The position numbers and the translations under genes are program-made. Below, piece by piece: positions 27,595 through 36,376 of a stretch of DNA of 64,000 bases (position 1 is the stretch's first letter; every line of letters starts with the position of its first letter). Where the stretch lies: positions 1,736,001 to 1,800,000 of the forward strand of contig NZ_CP060040.1 of NCBI RefSeq assembly GCF_014211915.1. The letters are read 5' to 3'. The notes under the pieces were generated by a model. The model saw only the letters and a program-made list of their open reading frames with translations, did no database searches and was not told the DNA's origin. The DNA comes from Burkholderia cenocepacia. Its GTDB lineage: Bacteria > Pseudomonadota > Gammaproteobacteria > Burkholderiales > Burkholderiaceae.

Positions 27595-27795
27595 GCGAGT
27601 GAATGGCCGATGTTAAGCATCGTCCGGTTGCTGCGTGCGCCGACCGAAGCCGACGGGTTGTTCGGCCGCGTGCCGGCTGCGTGTTGCCGTCCGGATGCAT
27701 CGAGCGGGTTGCGGGTCATCGTCGTCTCCTCGATCGGGGATCGAGCAGTCTAGCGTATCGTCCGGCGACCGTCGGGCCAAGCGTGAAGCGGGCAG

Positions 27796-27836
27796 CAAAA
27801 AGCCGGCGCAAGCAGGTCATCCTGCTTGCGCCGGCT
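27796..27836 (-). terminator. Strong intrinsic terminator after choX
   Basis: On the minus strand a perfect 16-bp stem (AGCCGGCGCAAGCAGG and complement, loop ATGA) is followed by TTTTT. It lies 54 bp after the choX stop and ends the choline uptake/regulator transcript. Confidence 0.92.
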
Positions 27837-27889
27837 CGAAAATTCACGTCAGGCTTCGCGCCGCATCCGCACGGCCCGACACGTCACGC

Positions 27890-28837
27890 TCAATGCACGC
27901 CGAGGTACGCCTTCACCGCCGGCAGGCCCGGCTTGCCGTCGAGCGTCGTCACGCCGGCCAGCCACTTGTCGAGCGCTTGCGGGTTCGCCTTCAGCCAGTC
28001 GGCGGCAGCCTTGTTCGGGTCCTGCTTGTTCATGATCGGCACCATCACGTGGTTCTCGATCGACGTCGTGAACTGCAGGTTCGACACGAACTTCGCGACG
28101 TTCGGGCAGCGTTGCGCGTAATCGGGCGGGGTCGCCGTCAGCACCTTCGCTTCGCCGTAGTTCGGGCCGAACACATCGTCGCCGCCGGTCAGGTAGTCGA
28201 TCTTCATCTGCACGTTCATCGGATGCGGTTCCCACCCAAGGAACACGATCCACTGCTTGTCGCGGGCCGCGCGATTCACTTCGACCAGCATCCCGGCCTC
28301 GCTCGACTCGACCAGCTTGAACTTGCCGAGGCCGAACTGGTTGCCGTCGATCATCTTCTTGATCAGCGCATTGCCGTCGTTGCCCGGCTCGATCCCGTAG
28401 ATCTTGCCGTTGAGCTTGTCCGCGTACTTCTGGATGTCCGCGAACGACTTCAGGCCGCCCTGGTACACGTAGTCGGGCACCGCGAGCGTGTATTTCGCGC
28501 CGGTCAGGTTCGGCGTCGCGAGCACCTTGATCGTGCCGGCCTTCGTGAACGGCTGGATGATCGGGTCCATCGTCGGCGACCAGTAGCCGAGGAACACGTC
28601 GATCTGCTTGCTCTTGATCCCCGCGAACGTGATCGGCACCGAGGCGATCGTCTTCGTCGGGTTGTAGCCGAGCCCCTGCAGCATCGTCGACGCGAGGCCC
28701 GTGGTCGCCGCGATGTCGGACCAGCCGACATCGGCGAAGCGCACGTTCTTGCATACGGGCGGATCGGCCGCATAAACGGCCGACATCGGCGCGGTCACCC
28801 CGATCCCGCACACCGCTGCGATCAATAGGCGCTTCAT
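27890..28837 (-). CDS. choX: Choline/betaine ABC transporter substrate-binding protein
   Basis: Periplasmic protein of 315 aa. Signal peptide (RLLIAAVCGIGVTAPMSAVYAA), then the OpuAC/ProX-like fold: RFADVGWSDIAATTGLASTM, DVFLGYWSPTMDPIIQPF (aromatic ligand-cage region), IYGIEPGNDGNALIKKMID and WIVFLGWEPHPMNVQMKIDY. These are the blocks of ChoX-type choline-binding proteins. GGAGAAG precedes the ATG. It lies downstream of the GlxA-type regulator instead of next to choW. Confidence 0.9.
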   Translation of the reverse strand: MKRLLIAAVCGIGVTAPMSAVYAADPPVCKNVRFADVGWSDIAATTGLASTMLQGLGYNPTKTIASVPITFAGIKSKQIDVFLGYWSPTMDPIIQPFTKAGTIKVLATPNLTGAKYTLAVPDYVYQGGLKSFADIQKYADKLNGKIYGIEPGNDGNALIKKMIDGNQFGLGKFKLVESSEAGMLVEVNRAARDKQWIVFLGWEPHPMNVQMKIDYLTGGDDVFGPNYGEAKVLTATPPDYAQRCPNVAKFVSNLQFTTSIENHVMVPIMNKQDPNKAAADWLKANPQALDKWLAGVTTLDGKPGLPAVKAYLGVH

Positions 28838-28941
28838 CTTGCTTCTCCTCAAAGTGATGTCGTTTGCTTGAATGCGGGATCGTTTATTGAAGCCGCGCGC
28901 CGCGATCCCGGCGACGTCGCGGACCGACGGATTGCCGCGGC

Positions 28942-29940
28942 TCAGCGCCCGGGCAGCCGGCGCTCGTAGCTCGGCGCATGGCCGAACTGCGCGCGGTATG
29001 CCTTGCTGAAATGACACGGCGAATGAAAGCCGCAGACCGTCGTCACGCGTGCGATCGATGCATCGGTCGTGCGCAGCAGGTCGCGGGCGCGTTTCAGGCG
29101 CAGCGTCAGGTAATAGTGGGTCGGCGATACGTTCAGGTACACCTTGAACATGCGCTGCAGATGCCGCTGCGACAGCCGCACGAGCCGCGCGAGCTCCTCG
29201 AGCGACAGCGGCTCCTCGATGTTCGCCTCCATCAGCCGCACGACCTCGATCAGCTCCGCGCGCGAGAAGCCGACCCGCGCATCGACCGGAATCGGCTGCG
29301 TATCGGTCGAGCTGCGAATGCGCTCCAGGATGAACTGCTCGGATACCTGCGCGGCCAGTTGCTGGCCGAACCGCATGCCGACGAGGTTCAGCATCAGGTC
29401 GAGCGGCGCGGTGCCGCCCGTGCAGGTCAGCCGGTCGCGATCGACGACGAACAGCTCGTCGGCGAAGCCCACTCGCGGAAATTCGGAATGCAGCGCGGAC
29501 AGGTTTTCCCAGTGCACGGTGCAGCGATAGCCGTCGAGCAAGCCGGTCGACATCAGCGCATAGGCGCCCGTGCAGATGCCGCCGAGCGGCAGCCCGCGTT
29601 CGGCGAGCGCCGCGAGCGTATCGCGCGCGCCCTCGTCGACCACGTCGCGAATGCGGATGCCGCCGCACACGATCATCACGTCGGGCAGGTTGTCGTAGTC
29701 GAGCGCCTGCGTGGGCCGCACCGCAATGCCGTTGCTGGCATGCGCGGGCGCGCCGTCGAGCGAGTAGATCGACCACTTGTAGTGATCCGCCCGCCCGACG
29801 TAGTTCGCCATCCGAAGCACTTCGACCGCGCTCGAGAACGCGATCATCGAGAAGTTCGGCAGCGTCAGGAAGCCGAAATGGGCGAGGGACGAAACCGGTG
29901 AAACGCAGGCGGCGGGCGCGACAGCGACGGCGGACGTCAC
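28942..29940 (-). CDS. gbdR: GbdR-like GlxA/AraC-type regulator of betaine catabolism
   Basis: Protein of 332 aa. GATase1-like sensor domain (HFGFLTLPNFSMIAFSSAVE, VMIVCGGIRIRDV, GGICTGAYALMSTGLLDGYR, LTCTGGTAPLDLMLNLVG) and a C-terminal AraC domain (LEELARLVRLSQRHLQRMFK, SIARVTTVCGFHSPCHFSKA). In Pseudomonas, GbdR activates choline uptake and betaine demethylation genes; the position between choX and choVW supports the same role. Start is GTG 29940 with AGGAGA. The folded repeat element at 29950 overlaps the 5' edge of that ribosome site. Confidence 0.87.
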   Translation of the reverse strand: MTSAVAVAPAACVSPVSSLAHFGFLTLPNFSMIAFSSAVEVLRMANYVGRADHYKWSIYSLDGAPAHASNGIAVRPTQALDYDNLPDVMIVCGGIRIRDVVDEGARDTLAALAERGLPLGGICTGAYALMSTGLLDGYRCTVHWENLSALHSEFPRVGFADELFVVDRDRLTCTGGTAPLDLMLNLVGMRFGQQLAAQVSEQFILERIRSSTDTQPIPVDARVGFSRAELIEVVRLMEANIEEPLSLEELARLVRLSQRHLQRMFKVYLNVSPTHYYLTLRLKRARDLLRTTDASIARVTTVCGFHSPCHFSKAYRAQFGHAPSYERRLPGR

Positions 29941-29949
29941 ATCGGTCTC

Positions 29950-30238
29950 CTAGGGTCTGTTTCCAGATGGAACGCACATGCGTTGCCACGAGAACGGCCG
30001 CTCGCGAGGCGCGCGACGCCGCGAATACTCAGCGTATTCGCAAGGAGTGCAACGCGGCGAGCGGCCGTTCTCGTGGCAACCCCAAACTTGAAATGTATTC
30101 CACGGGAATGCCCGAAATCGCCCGCATGGCGGCGTCGCTCGTCGCTTGTTTGGCTAGGCCAAACGGCGCTCCTCACTTCTTGCCCTGCGAGCGATTTCGG
30201 GCATTCGCATGTGCGTTCCATCTGGAAACAGACCCTAG
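29950..30238. mobile_element. MITE-like element with 33-bp terminal inverted repeats and clover-leaf folding
   Basis: The 289-bp element has perfect 33-bp terminal inverted repeats (29950-29982 and 30206-30238, outer end TAGGGTCTGTTTCCAGATGG). Two further perfect inverted repeats are nested side by side inside: 24 bp (29982-30005 with 30057-30080) and 16 bp (30106-30121 with 30191-30206). Each encloses a smaller hairpin (30021-30041 and 30148-30164). The whole folds as a three-way junction. It has no coding capacity. The ends are bounded by TA, as in IS630/Tc1-type target duplications, so it may be a non-autonomous IS630-type element. It separates choW from gbdR. Confidence 0.8.
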
Positions 30239-30301
30239 AGGAGGTTGCAGGGGGCCAGCCCCGCGGCCGAAGCCGCGGGAACCGTTATCCATTCAGGGTG
30301 T

Positions 30302-30324
30302 GCGGCCAGGTCGCTCCTGGCCGC
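30302..30324 (-). terminator. Hairpin after choW
   Basis: GCGGCCAGG and its complement form a 9-bp stem with a 5-nt loop, 6 bp beyond the choW stop on the minus strand. A second GC-rich hairpin (7 bp) follows at 30260-30279. There is no T run, so these may be Rho-assisted ends of the choVW transcript. Confidence 0.55.
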
Positions 30325-30330
30325 CGAAGA

Positions 30331-31227
30331 TCAGGCCTGCGCGGGCGCGGCCTTCACGCGAAACAGCTGCTTGAGGCCCGAGAACAGCGGCGCCTTCACG
30401 GTGCCCGGTGCGCGGCCGAAGCTTTCGGTGATGCGGTCCAGAATGATCGCGAGCAGCACGACCGACAGGCCGCTCTCGAAGCCGAGGCCGATGTCGAGGC
30501 GCTGGATACTCGCGAGCACGTCGTTGCCGAGGCCGCCCGCGCCGACCATCGACGCGATGATCACCATCGACAGCGCCATCATGATCGTCTGGTTCACGCC
30601 CTGCATGATCGACGGCAGCGCGTTCGGGAACTGCACCTTGTACAGCAGCTGCCACGGCGTGCAGCCGAACGCCTGGCCGGCTTCGACAATCTCGCGGTTC
30701 ACGTGACGGATGCCGAGGCTCGTGAGACGCACCGCGGGCGGCATCGCGAAGATCACCGTCGACAGGATCCCCGGCACGCGGCCGAGACCGAACAGCATCG
30801 CGGCCGGAATCAGGTAGACGAACGCGGGCATCGTCTGCATCAGGTCGAGAATCGGGCGCACGATCGCGGCGACCCACTTGCTCTTCGCGGCCCAGATGCC
30901 GAGCGGAATGCCGAGCACGAGGCTGATGATCGTCGACGACAGCGTGAGGCCGAGCGTGATGACCGTCTGATCCCAGAAGCCCGTCGCGAAGATCAGCAGC
31001 AGCGAAAGCGTGGTGAACAGCGCGAAGCGCCAGCCCACCCGCCACAGCCCGACGCCGATGAAGATCGCCATCATCAGCCACATCGGGATCGCCTGCAGGC
31101 CATGCTCGACGAACGCCGCGAGCCCTTCGATCGCTTGACCGATCGCGTCGAACGTCTTCGCGTCGTGGTCGAGCAGGTAGTGAACGGACTGGTCGACCCA
31201 GGTACCGAGCGGAATCATTTCAGACAT
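30331..31227 (-). CDS. choW: Choline/glycine betaine ABC transporter permease
   Basis: Protein of 298 aa of the ProW/ChoW family. A long N-terminal region precedes six hydrophobic segments. ILDLMQTMPAFVYLIPAAML is the permease core. The coupling loop has REIVEAGQAFGCTPWQLLYK with the family Gly, and MALSMVIIASMVGAGGLGND follows. Overlaps the ATPase gene end by 8 bp. Forms the membrane channel for the choline carrier with ChoV and ChoX. Confidence 0.92.
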   Translation of the reverse strand: MSEMIPLGTWVDQSVHYLLDHDAKTFDAIGQAIEGLAAFVEHGLQAIPMWLMMAIFIGVGLWRVGWRFALFTTLSLLLIFATGFWDQTVITLGLTLSSTIISLVLGIPLGIWAAKSKWVAAIVRPILDLMQTMPAFVYLIPAAMLFGLGRVPGILSTVIFAMPPAVRLTSLGIRHVNREIVEAGQAFGCTPWQLLYKVQFPNALPSIMQGVNQTIMMALSMVIIASMVGAGGLGNDVLASIQRLDIGLGFESGLSVVLLAIILDRITESFGRAPGTVKAPLFSGLKQLFRVKAAPAQA

Positions 31228-32389
31228 GGGAGCCTCGCGAACGCGTGATGGCCTTCAGGATGAGCGCACGATCGACCGAGCCGCAGTAGCAGCCGTCGTC
31301 GTCGACGACGGGCAGTGCATTCGGGCTCGCGACCACGCGCGCGACGACATGTTCGAGCGACGCATCGCGCCGGATGCTTTCGATCGGCCGCACGGACGGC
31401 GTGTCCTGGCCGAGCGCCTCGCGCGTGACGAAGCCGCGAATCTTGCGTGCGGCGTCGAGCACGAACGCGTATTCGGCGCTGCCGTTCAGCGAAGCCGCGA
31501 CGTTCGCGGCATCGCACTTCGATACGAGCGGCACCGCGCCGGTCTGCATCAGGTCGCCGGCGGTGAGGTAGCGGCTGGTGTCGATGCCGTCGAAGAACGC
31601 GCGCACGTAATCGTCGGCCGGGTTCGCGATGATGTCCTGCGGCGTGCCGACCTGCACGAGGCGGCCGCCCTCCATGATCGCGATGCGGTTGCCGATGCGC
31701 AGCGCTTCCTCGAGATCGTGCGACACGAACATGATCGTGCGGCGCTGCTCCTTCTGCAGTTGCAGCAGCACGTCCTGCATTTCGCGGCGCTTGAGCGGAT
31801 CGAGCGCGGAGAACGCCTCGTCCATGATCATCAGCGAAGGGTTCACGGCCAACGCGCGGGCGAGGCCGACGCGCTGCTGCATCCCGCCCGACAGCTCGGA
31901 CGGCAGCTTGTGCGAGAACGGCGCGAGACCGACCTGCTCGAGCACTTCCATCGCACGGCGCTCGCGCTCCTTCTTGCCCATGCCGCCGACTTCGAGCCCG
32001 AACGCGGCATTCGACACGACGGTGCGATGCGGCATCAGCGCGAACGACTGGAACACCATGCTCATGTCCTTGCGGCGCAGCGCGGTCAGCGCCGAGCGGC
32101 GCGCCGACGCGACATCGAGCCCGTCGATCAGCACCTTGCCGGCGCTCGGATCGACCAGCCGGTTCACGAGGCGGATCAGCGTGGACTTGCCGGAACCGGA
32201 CAGGCCCATCAGCACGAAAATTTCGCCTTCCTGCACATCGAAGGAGACGTTGTGCACGCCGACGACCTGGCCGGTGCGCTTGAGCACATCGTCCTTCGTC
32301 GCGCCGGCGGCGAGCATGTCGAGCGCCTGCTGCGGATTGCTTCCAAACACCTTGCACAGACCTTCGACCACAACCTTGGGGGCATCCAT
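31220..32389 (-). CDS. choV: Choline/glycine betaine ABC transporter ATPase with CBS-type tail
   Basis: Protein of 389 aa, the length of ProV/ChoV. An N-terminal helical extension (PQQALDMLAAGATKDDVLKR) is typical of ProV. Walker A is GLSGSGKST at 62-70, followed by the signature LSGGMQQRVGLARALA and Walker B LMIMDEAFSALDP, where Ala replaces the usual Pro, as in ProV. The last 110 residues form a tandem CBS-like domain (DLMQTGAVPLVSK, ALPVVDDDGCYCGSVDRALI), which in OpuA senses ionic strength. First gene of choVW. Confidence 0.92.
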   Translation of the reverse strand: MDAPKVVVEGLCKVFGSNPQQALDMLAAGATKDDVLKRTGQVVGVHNVSFDVQEGEIFVLMGLSGSGKSTLIRLVNRLVDPSAGKVLIDGLDVASARRSALTALRRKDMSMVFQSFALMPHRTVVSNAAFGLEVGGMGKKERERRAMEVLEQVGLAPFSHKLPSELSGGMQQRVGLARALAVNPSLMIMDEAFSALDPLKRREMQDVLLQLQKEQRRTIMFVSHDLEEALRIGNRIAIMEGGRLVQVGTPQDIIANPADDYVRAFFDGIDTSRYLTAGDLMQTGAVPLVSKCDAANVAASLNGSAEYAFVLDAARKIRGFVTREALGQDTPSVRPIESIRRDASLEHVVARVVASPNALPVVDDDGCYCGSVDRALILKAITRSRGSHV

Positions 32390-32995
32390 CGAAACCTTCT
32401 CCTCGTGTAGCGGGGACTCGCGCTTGTCATAGCGTGCCTACATAGTTGCCAGAAAAAACCCCGGCCTGCCGACGAATTACGACAAACGCTTGCGCAAATA
32501 CGACACGGCCGGCAGCCCCGCCGGGCGGGCCGCGCAGCCGATTGCGGCGGCGCAAAACGCGCACGGCCAGCAACGACGGGCATCACCCGGCGGCCTTGTG
32601 CGCAGCAACGCGCCAAACGGCACATGAGGTTTTGCGCCAGGCCGCCTCCGGCACGCGTCGCTTTACGACAAGTTCACGTCCGTTCCGGCGCCGATCTATT
32701 CAGACGAAAGCGCGCGCCGCATTCGCCAATAAAAAGCATGACCGTGCAAAAAACCGGATGGCGACACCGGACGGCGCACGCCGCGATACCGCGTCAAACC
32801 CGGGAATCGGCGCACGGACGCTGTGATACATTCGCCGCAAACACGCCGATCGCGACGTTGCCGCGAGCCCTTCGCACGCAGGCTCAGCCGCACGACGCGC
32901 GCATGCCGGGTCGCCTGCCGGCCGTGCTGAAACCGCCTCGATCCGGTGCGAGCCGCGATCGAAGGACGATAACGACAGTGAGAGGGAGCAAGGCG
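32390..32995. other. Divergent intergenic region between choV and the DUF2339 gene
   Basis: About 600 bp without a convincing gene. It must hold the choV promoter (minus) and that of the DUF2339/DUF3999 pair (plus). The part near choV is locally AT-richer (around 32430-32470, including an A6 run); the rest is GC-rich. Short open frames here have no recognisable protein features. Confidence 0.5.
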
Positions 32996-35900
32996 TTGAA
33001 CTGGGCATTCGCCGTAATCGGTTTCATCGTGGGCGGCATCGCCGCATTGATCGGGGATTTCTCGGCCGGGAGCGGCTCGCTGCTCGGGGCAGCCGTCGGA
33101 TTCTGCATCGGGCACGCGCTGCGGCAACGCAAGCAGCAAAACCAGCGGGCCGCGGCCGACGCGTTCGCGATCTCCGCGACGCCGCCGCCGACCCCATTAC
33201 CGCTCGCCGATCGCGTCGCCCGCCTCGAGGCAACCGTCGACACGCTCACGCGCGAACTCGACGTGCTGCGCGCCCAACTGGCGGGCGCGAAGGCCGGCGC
33301 GGCGACCTCCGGCGACATCGCGCAAACGGCTTCGGCCGGTGCCTCCGCCGCGCCGCTGCCAGCCCACGTTCCGGCCACGCCCACGCCACGACCTGTCGCC
33401 GCACGGGCCGACACACCGGCATCCACGTCGACGTCGGCACCTGCCGCGGCACCCGCACCGGCAACCGCAGCCCGCACCGCCGCTGCGTCCGCTCAGGCCA
33501 ATACCACCGCCAGTCCACCCGCCACTCCGACCCGCCCTGCCCCGCCCGCACCACCCGCGCCACGCGAACCCGGTTTCGCCGAACGCGCGTTCGGCGCCGC
33601 GCGCGACTGGCTGCTCGGCGGCAATACGGTCGTGCGTGTCGGGATCATCGTGCTGTTCTTCGGCGTCGCGTTCCTGCTCAAGTACGCGGCCGACAACGAC
33701 ATGCTGCCGATCGAATTTCGCCTCGCGGGCACGGCGCTCGCCGCGGCCGCGCTGCTCGCGATCGGCTGGCGCGCGCGGGCGCGCCGCGCCGCATACGGCC
33801 TCGTGCTGCAAGGCGGCGGCGTCGGCATCCTGTACCTGACGATCTTCGCCGCGACCAAGCTGTATGCGCTGCTGCCCGTCGGCGCCGCGTTCCCGCTGAT
33901 GGTCGCGGTCTGCGCGCTGGGCGCATTCCTCGCGGTGCGGCAGAACGCACTGCCGCTCGCGTTCATGGGCAGCGCGGGCGGCTTCCTCGCACCGATCCTG
34001 CTGTCCACCGGCCAGGGCAACCACGTCGCGCTGTTCAGCTACTACGCACTGCTGAACGCGGGCATCTTCGCAATCGCGTGGTTCAAGGCGTGGCGCCCGC
34101 TGAACCTGCTCGGCTTCGTGTTCACGTTCACGATCGGCTCCGCGTGGGGCGTGACCGCCTATCGTCCCGCGCTGTTCGCGAGCACCGAGCCGTTCCTCAT
34201 CCTGTTCTTCCTGATGTATGTCGGCATCGCGCTGCTGTATGCGGTGAAACGCGAACTCGCGCTGCGGCACTATGTGGACGGCACGCTCGTGTTCGGCACG
34301 CCGATCGTCGCGACCGCGCTGCAGGCGTCGCTCGTGAAGGGCATGCCGTTCGTGCTCGCGTGGAGCGCGGTCGCGCTGTCGGCGTTCTACGTCGCGGTCG
34401 CCGCATGGCTCGCGGGGCGCCGCGATCGCCTCGGGCTGCTGTTCGAATCGATGCTCGCGCTCGCGGTCATCTTCGCGACGCTCGCGGTGCCGCTCGCGTT
34501 CTCGGGGCCGACGACCAGCGCCGCGTGGGCCATCGAAGGCGCCGCCGTCGTGTGGCTCGGCGTGCGCCAGAAGCGCCTGCTCGCGTTCGGCTTCGGGCTG
34601 CTGATGCAGGTCGCCGCGGCCGGCGCGTTCTTCACGAGCCTGCTCGGGCCGGCCGACCCGGCTGCGCTGCCGGTGCTCAACGGCCCGACTATCGCGATGC
34701 TGCTGATCGCGCTCGCCGGCCTGTTCACCGGCTGGTGGCTGCACGGGCGCGGTGAAGCCCGCGCATGGCACGCGTGGATGCCCGAGATCGGTGTCGCGGC
34801 CGCCGCGTGGGGCCTGCTGTGGTGGATCAGCGGCGGGCTGCACGAGATCCTCGTCCATGCGAGCCGTCACGTCGATCTGCATGCCGACCGCTTCGTCGTC
34901 GATACGACCGCGCTGTTCGCGGCCGGCACCGCGTGGCTCGCGCACGTCGCGCGCCGCCGGCTCGCGTGGCCGCTCGCCGAATGGCCCGCGCTCGCGCTCA
35001 CGCCGGTGCTGGCGCTGCTCGCACTGCGCGCGTTCGATGCACACGAAGCGCCGCTGTCGGGCATGGGCGCGTTCGCGTGGCCGGTGGCCGTCGGCGCCGG
35101 GTTTGCACTGCTGTGGCGCCAGTCGCGCGGCACGACCGGCGCCACGGCAGCGATCGGCACGGCCCATTCCGTTGCAGCAGGCATCCTCGCGCCGCTGCAT
35201 ACGCTGGCGTTCTGGACCCTGTGCGGGCTGCTGTCGCTCGAAGGTTTCTGGCGCCTGCGCACGTTCGTCCCGGAAGGCGCCTGGAGCTGGAGCGCATGGG
35301 CGTACGGCTTCGGCGCGCTGCTCCTGCTCGTGTCGGGCCCCGGCTCGCGCCTGCGCTGGCCCGTCGCGGCGTTCCCGCGCGCCTACCAGGTGTGGGGGGC
35401 CGCGCCGCTCGCCGCGCTGCTGTGGCTGTGGAGCCTTGCCAGCACGGCAAGCGACGGCGACGCAGCGCCGCTCTTCTGGCTGCCGCTGCTCAATCCGCTC
35501 GACGTCGCGCAGGCTCTCGTGTTCGTCGCGTTCGCCGTGTGGCTGCGTCGCCTGAAGACGCTCGGCGTCGCGTGGCATCCTCGCGTCGTCGACTATCTGG
35601 CGATCGCGACCGTGTTCCTGTGGTTCAACGCGCTGCTGCTGCGCACGCTGCATCAGCGCTTCCACCTGGGCTACGACATCGATACCGTGCTGTCGTCGTT
35701 CGGTATCCAGCAAGTGTTCATGGTCGGCTGGAGCCTGTTCGCGTTCGCCGGGATGTGGCTCACGCGCCGCGACGGCATCGCCCGCCTCTGCGCGTTCGCG
35801 TCGCTGCCGCTGATCGTCGTGATGTGGGTGTGGACTTTCTACGCGAACTTCACGCAGGACGGCGGAAGCTGGGCGCGCGTGCCGCTGTTCAACCCGCTCG

Positions 35901-36376
35901 ATCTCGTGCTCGCGGTCGTTTATGGGCTCGCCGCGTCGTGGTTCGTGCGCGCGCGCAGGCTCGGCTGGTCGTTCGGCAACTATCGCGTCGAACTGCTGGG
36001 TGCGGCCGGCGCGACCGGGTTCCTGTGGCTGAACGCGATCCTGCTGCGCACGCTGCATCACTGGGCCGGCGTGCCGTACGAATTCGGCGCGATGGCCGAA
36101 TCGACGCTCGTGCAGGCGTCGGTATCCGTGTACTGGACGGTCTGCGCGCTCGCGATCACGATCTGGGCCACGCGCCGCGGGCTGCGACCGCTGTGGTTCG
36201 TCGGCGCCGCGCTGCTCGCGCTCACGGTCGTCAAGCTGTTCCTGTTCGACCTGTCGCACGTCACCGGCATCGAGCGGATCGTATCGTTCATCGGCATCGG
36301 CGTACTGCTGCTGTTGATCGGCTATTTCTCGCCGCTGCCGCCGAAAGCCGCCGCGCAACAGGACGGCCGGCCATGA
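32996..36376 (+). CDS. Large multi-span membrane protein, DUF2339 family
   Basis: Protein of about 1126 aa. It opens with a glycine-rich hydrophobic segment (LNWAFAVIGFIVGGIAALIG), then a short coiled-coil (ADRVARLEATVDTLTRELDV, LRAQLAG), then a Pro/Ala-rich linker of about 100 residues. More than 20 membrane segments follow, beginning GGNTVVRVGIIVLFFGVAFL, the DUF2339 hallmark. Start is probably TTG 32996 with GGGAG 7 bp upstream; GTG 32978 is the alternative. Coupled by ATGA to a DUF3999 gene, a recurring pair thought to act in the cell envelope; no biochemical role is known. Confidence 0.85.
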   Translation: MNWAFAVIGFIVGGIAALIGDFSAGSGSLLGAAVGFCIGHALRQRKQQNQRAAADAFAISATPPPTPLPLADRVARLEATVDTLTRELDVLRAQLAGAKAGAATSGDIAQTASAGASAAPLPAHVPATPTPRPVAARADTPASTSTSAPAAAPAPATAARTAAASAQANTTASPPATPTRPAPPAPPAPREPGFAERAFGAARDWLLGGNTVVRVGIIVLFFGVAFLLKYAADNDMLPIEFRLAGTALAAAALLAIGWRARARRAAYGLVLQGGGVGILYLTIFAATKLYALLPVGAAFPLMVAVCALGAFLAVRQNALPLAFMGSAGGFLAPILLSTGQGNHVALFSYYALLNAGIFAIAWFKAWRPLNLLGFVFTFTIGSAWGVTAYRPALFASTEPFLILFFLMYVGIALLYAVKRELALRHYVDGTLVFGTPIVATALQASLVKGMPFVLAWSAVALSAFYVAVAAWLAGRRDRLGLLFESMLALAVIFATLAVPLAFSGPTTSAAWAIEGAAVVWLGVRQKRLLAFGFGLLMQVAAAGAFFTSLLGPADPAALPVLNGPTIAMLLIALAGLFTGWWLHGRGEARAWHAWMPEIGVAAAAWGLLWWISGGLHEILVHASRHVDLHADRFVVDTTALFAAGTAWLAHVARRRLAWPLAEWPALALTPVLALLALRAFDAHEAPLSGMGAFAWPVAVGAGFALLWRQSRGTTGATAAIGTAHSVAAGILAPLHTLAFWTLCGLLSLEGFWRLRTFVPEGAWSWSAWAYGFGALLLLVSGPGSRLRWPVAAFPRAYQVWGAAPLAALLWLWSLASTASDGDAAPLFWLPLLNPLDVAQALVFVAFAVWLRRLKTLGVAWHPRVVDYLAIATVFLWFNALLLRTLHQRFHLGYDIDTVLSSFGIQQVFMVGWSLFAFAGMWLTRRDGIARLCAFASLPLIVVMWVWTFYANFTQDGGSWARVPLFNPLDLVLAVVYGLAASWFVRARRLGWSFGNYRVELLGAAGATGFLWLNAILLRTLHHWAGVPYEFGAMAESTLVQASVSVYWTVCALAITIWATRRGLRPLWFVGAALLALTVVKLFLFDLSHVTGIERIVSFIGIGVLLLLIGYFSPLPPKAAAQQDGRP

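Noticed and set aside
29950..30238. tRNA or structured ncRNA gene suggested by the clover-leaf folding
   Set aside because: No anticodon or T-loop sequence; the perfect terminal inverted repeats and TA flanks fit a transposon-derived element better.
33197..36358. A 1053-codon minus-strand frame opposite the DUF2339 gene
   Set aside because: Arg/Glu/Gln-rich low-complexity product typical of antisense frames in GC-rich DNA; the plus strand has clear membrane segments and coupling to DUF3999.
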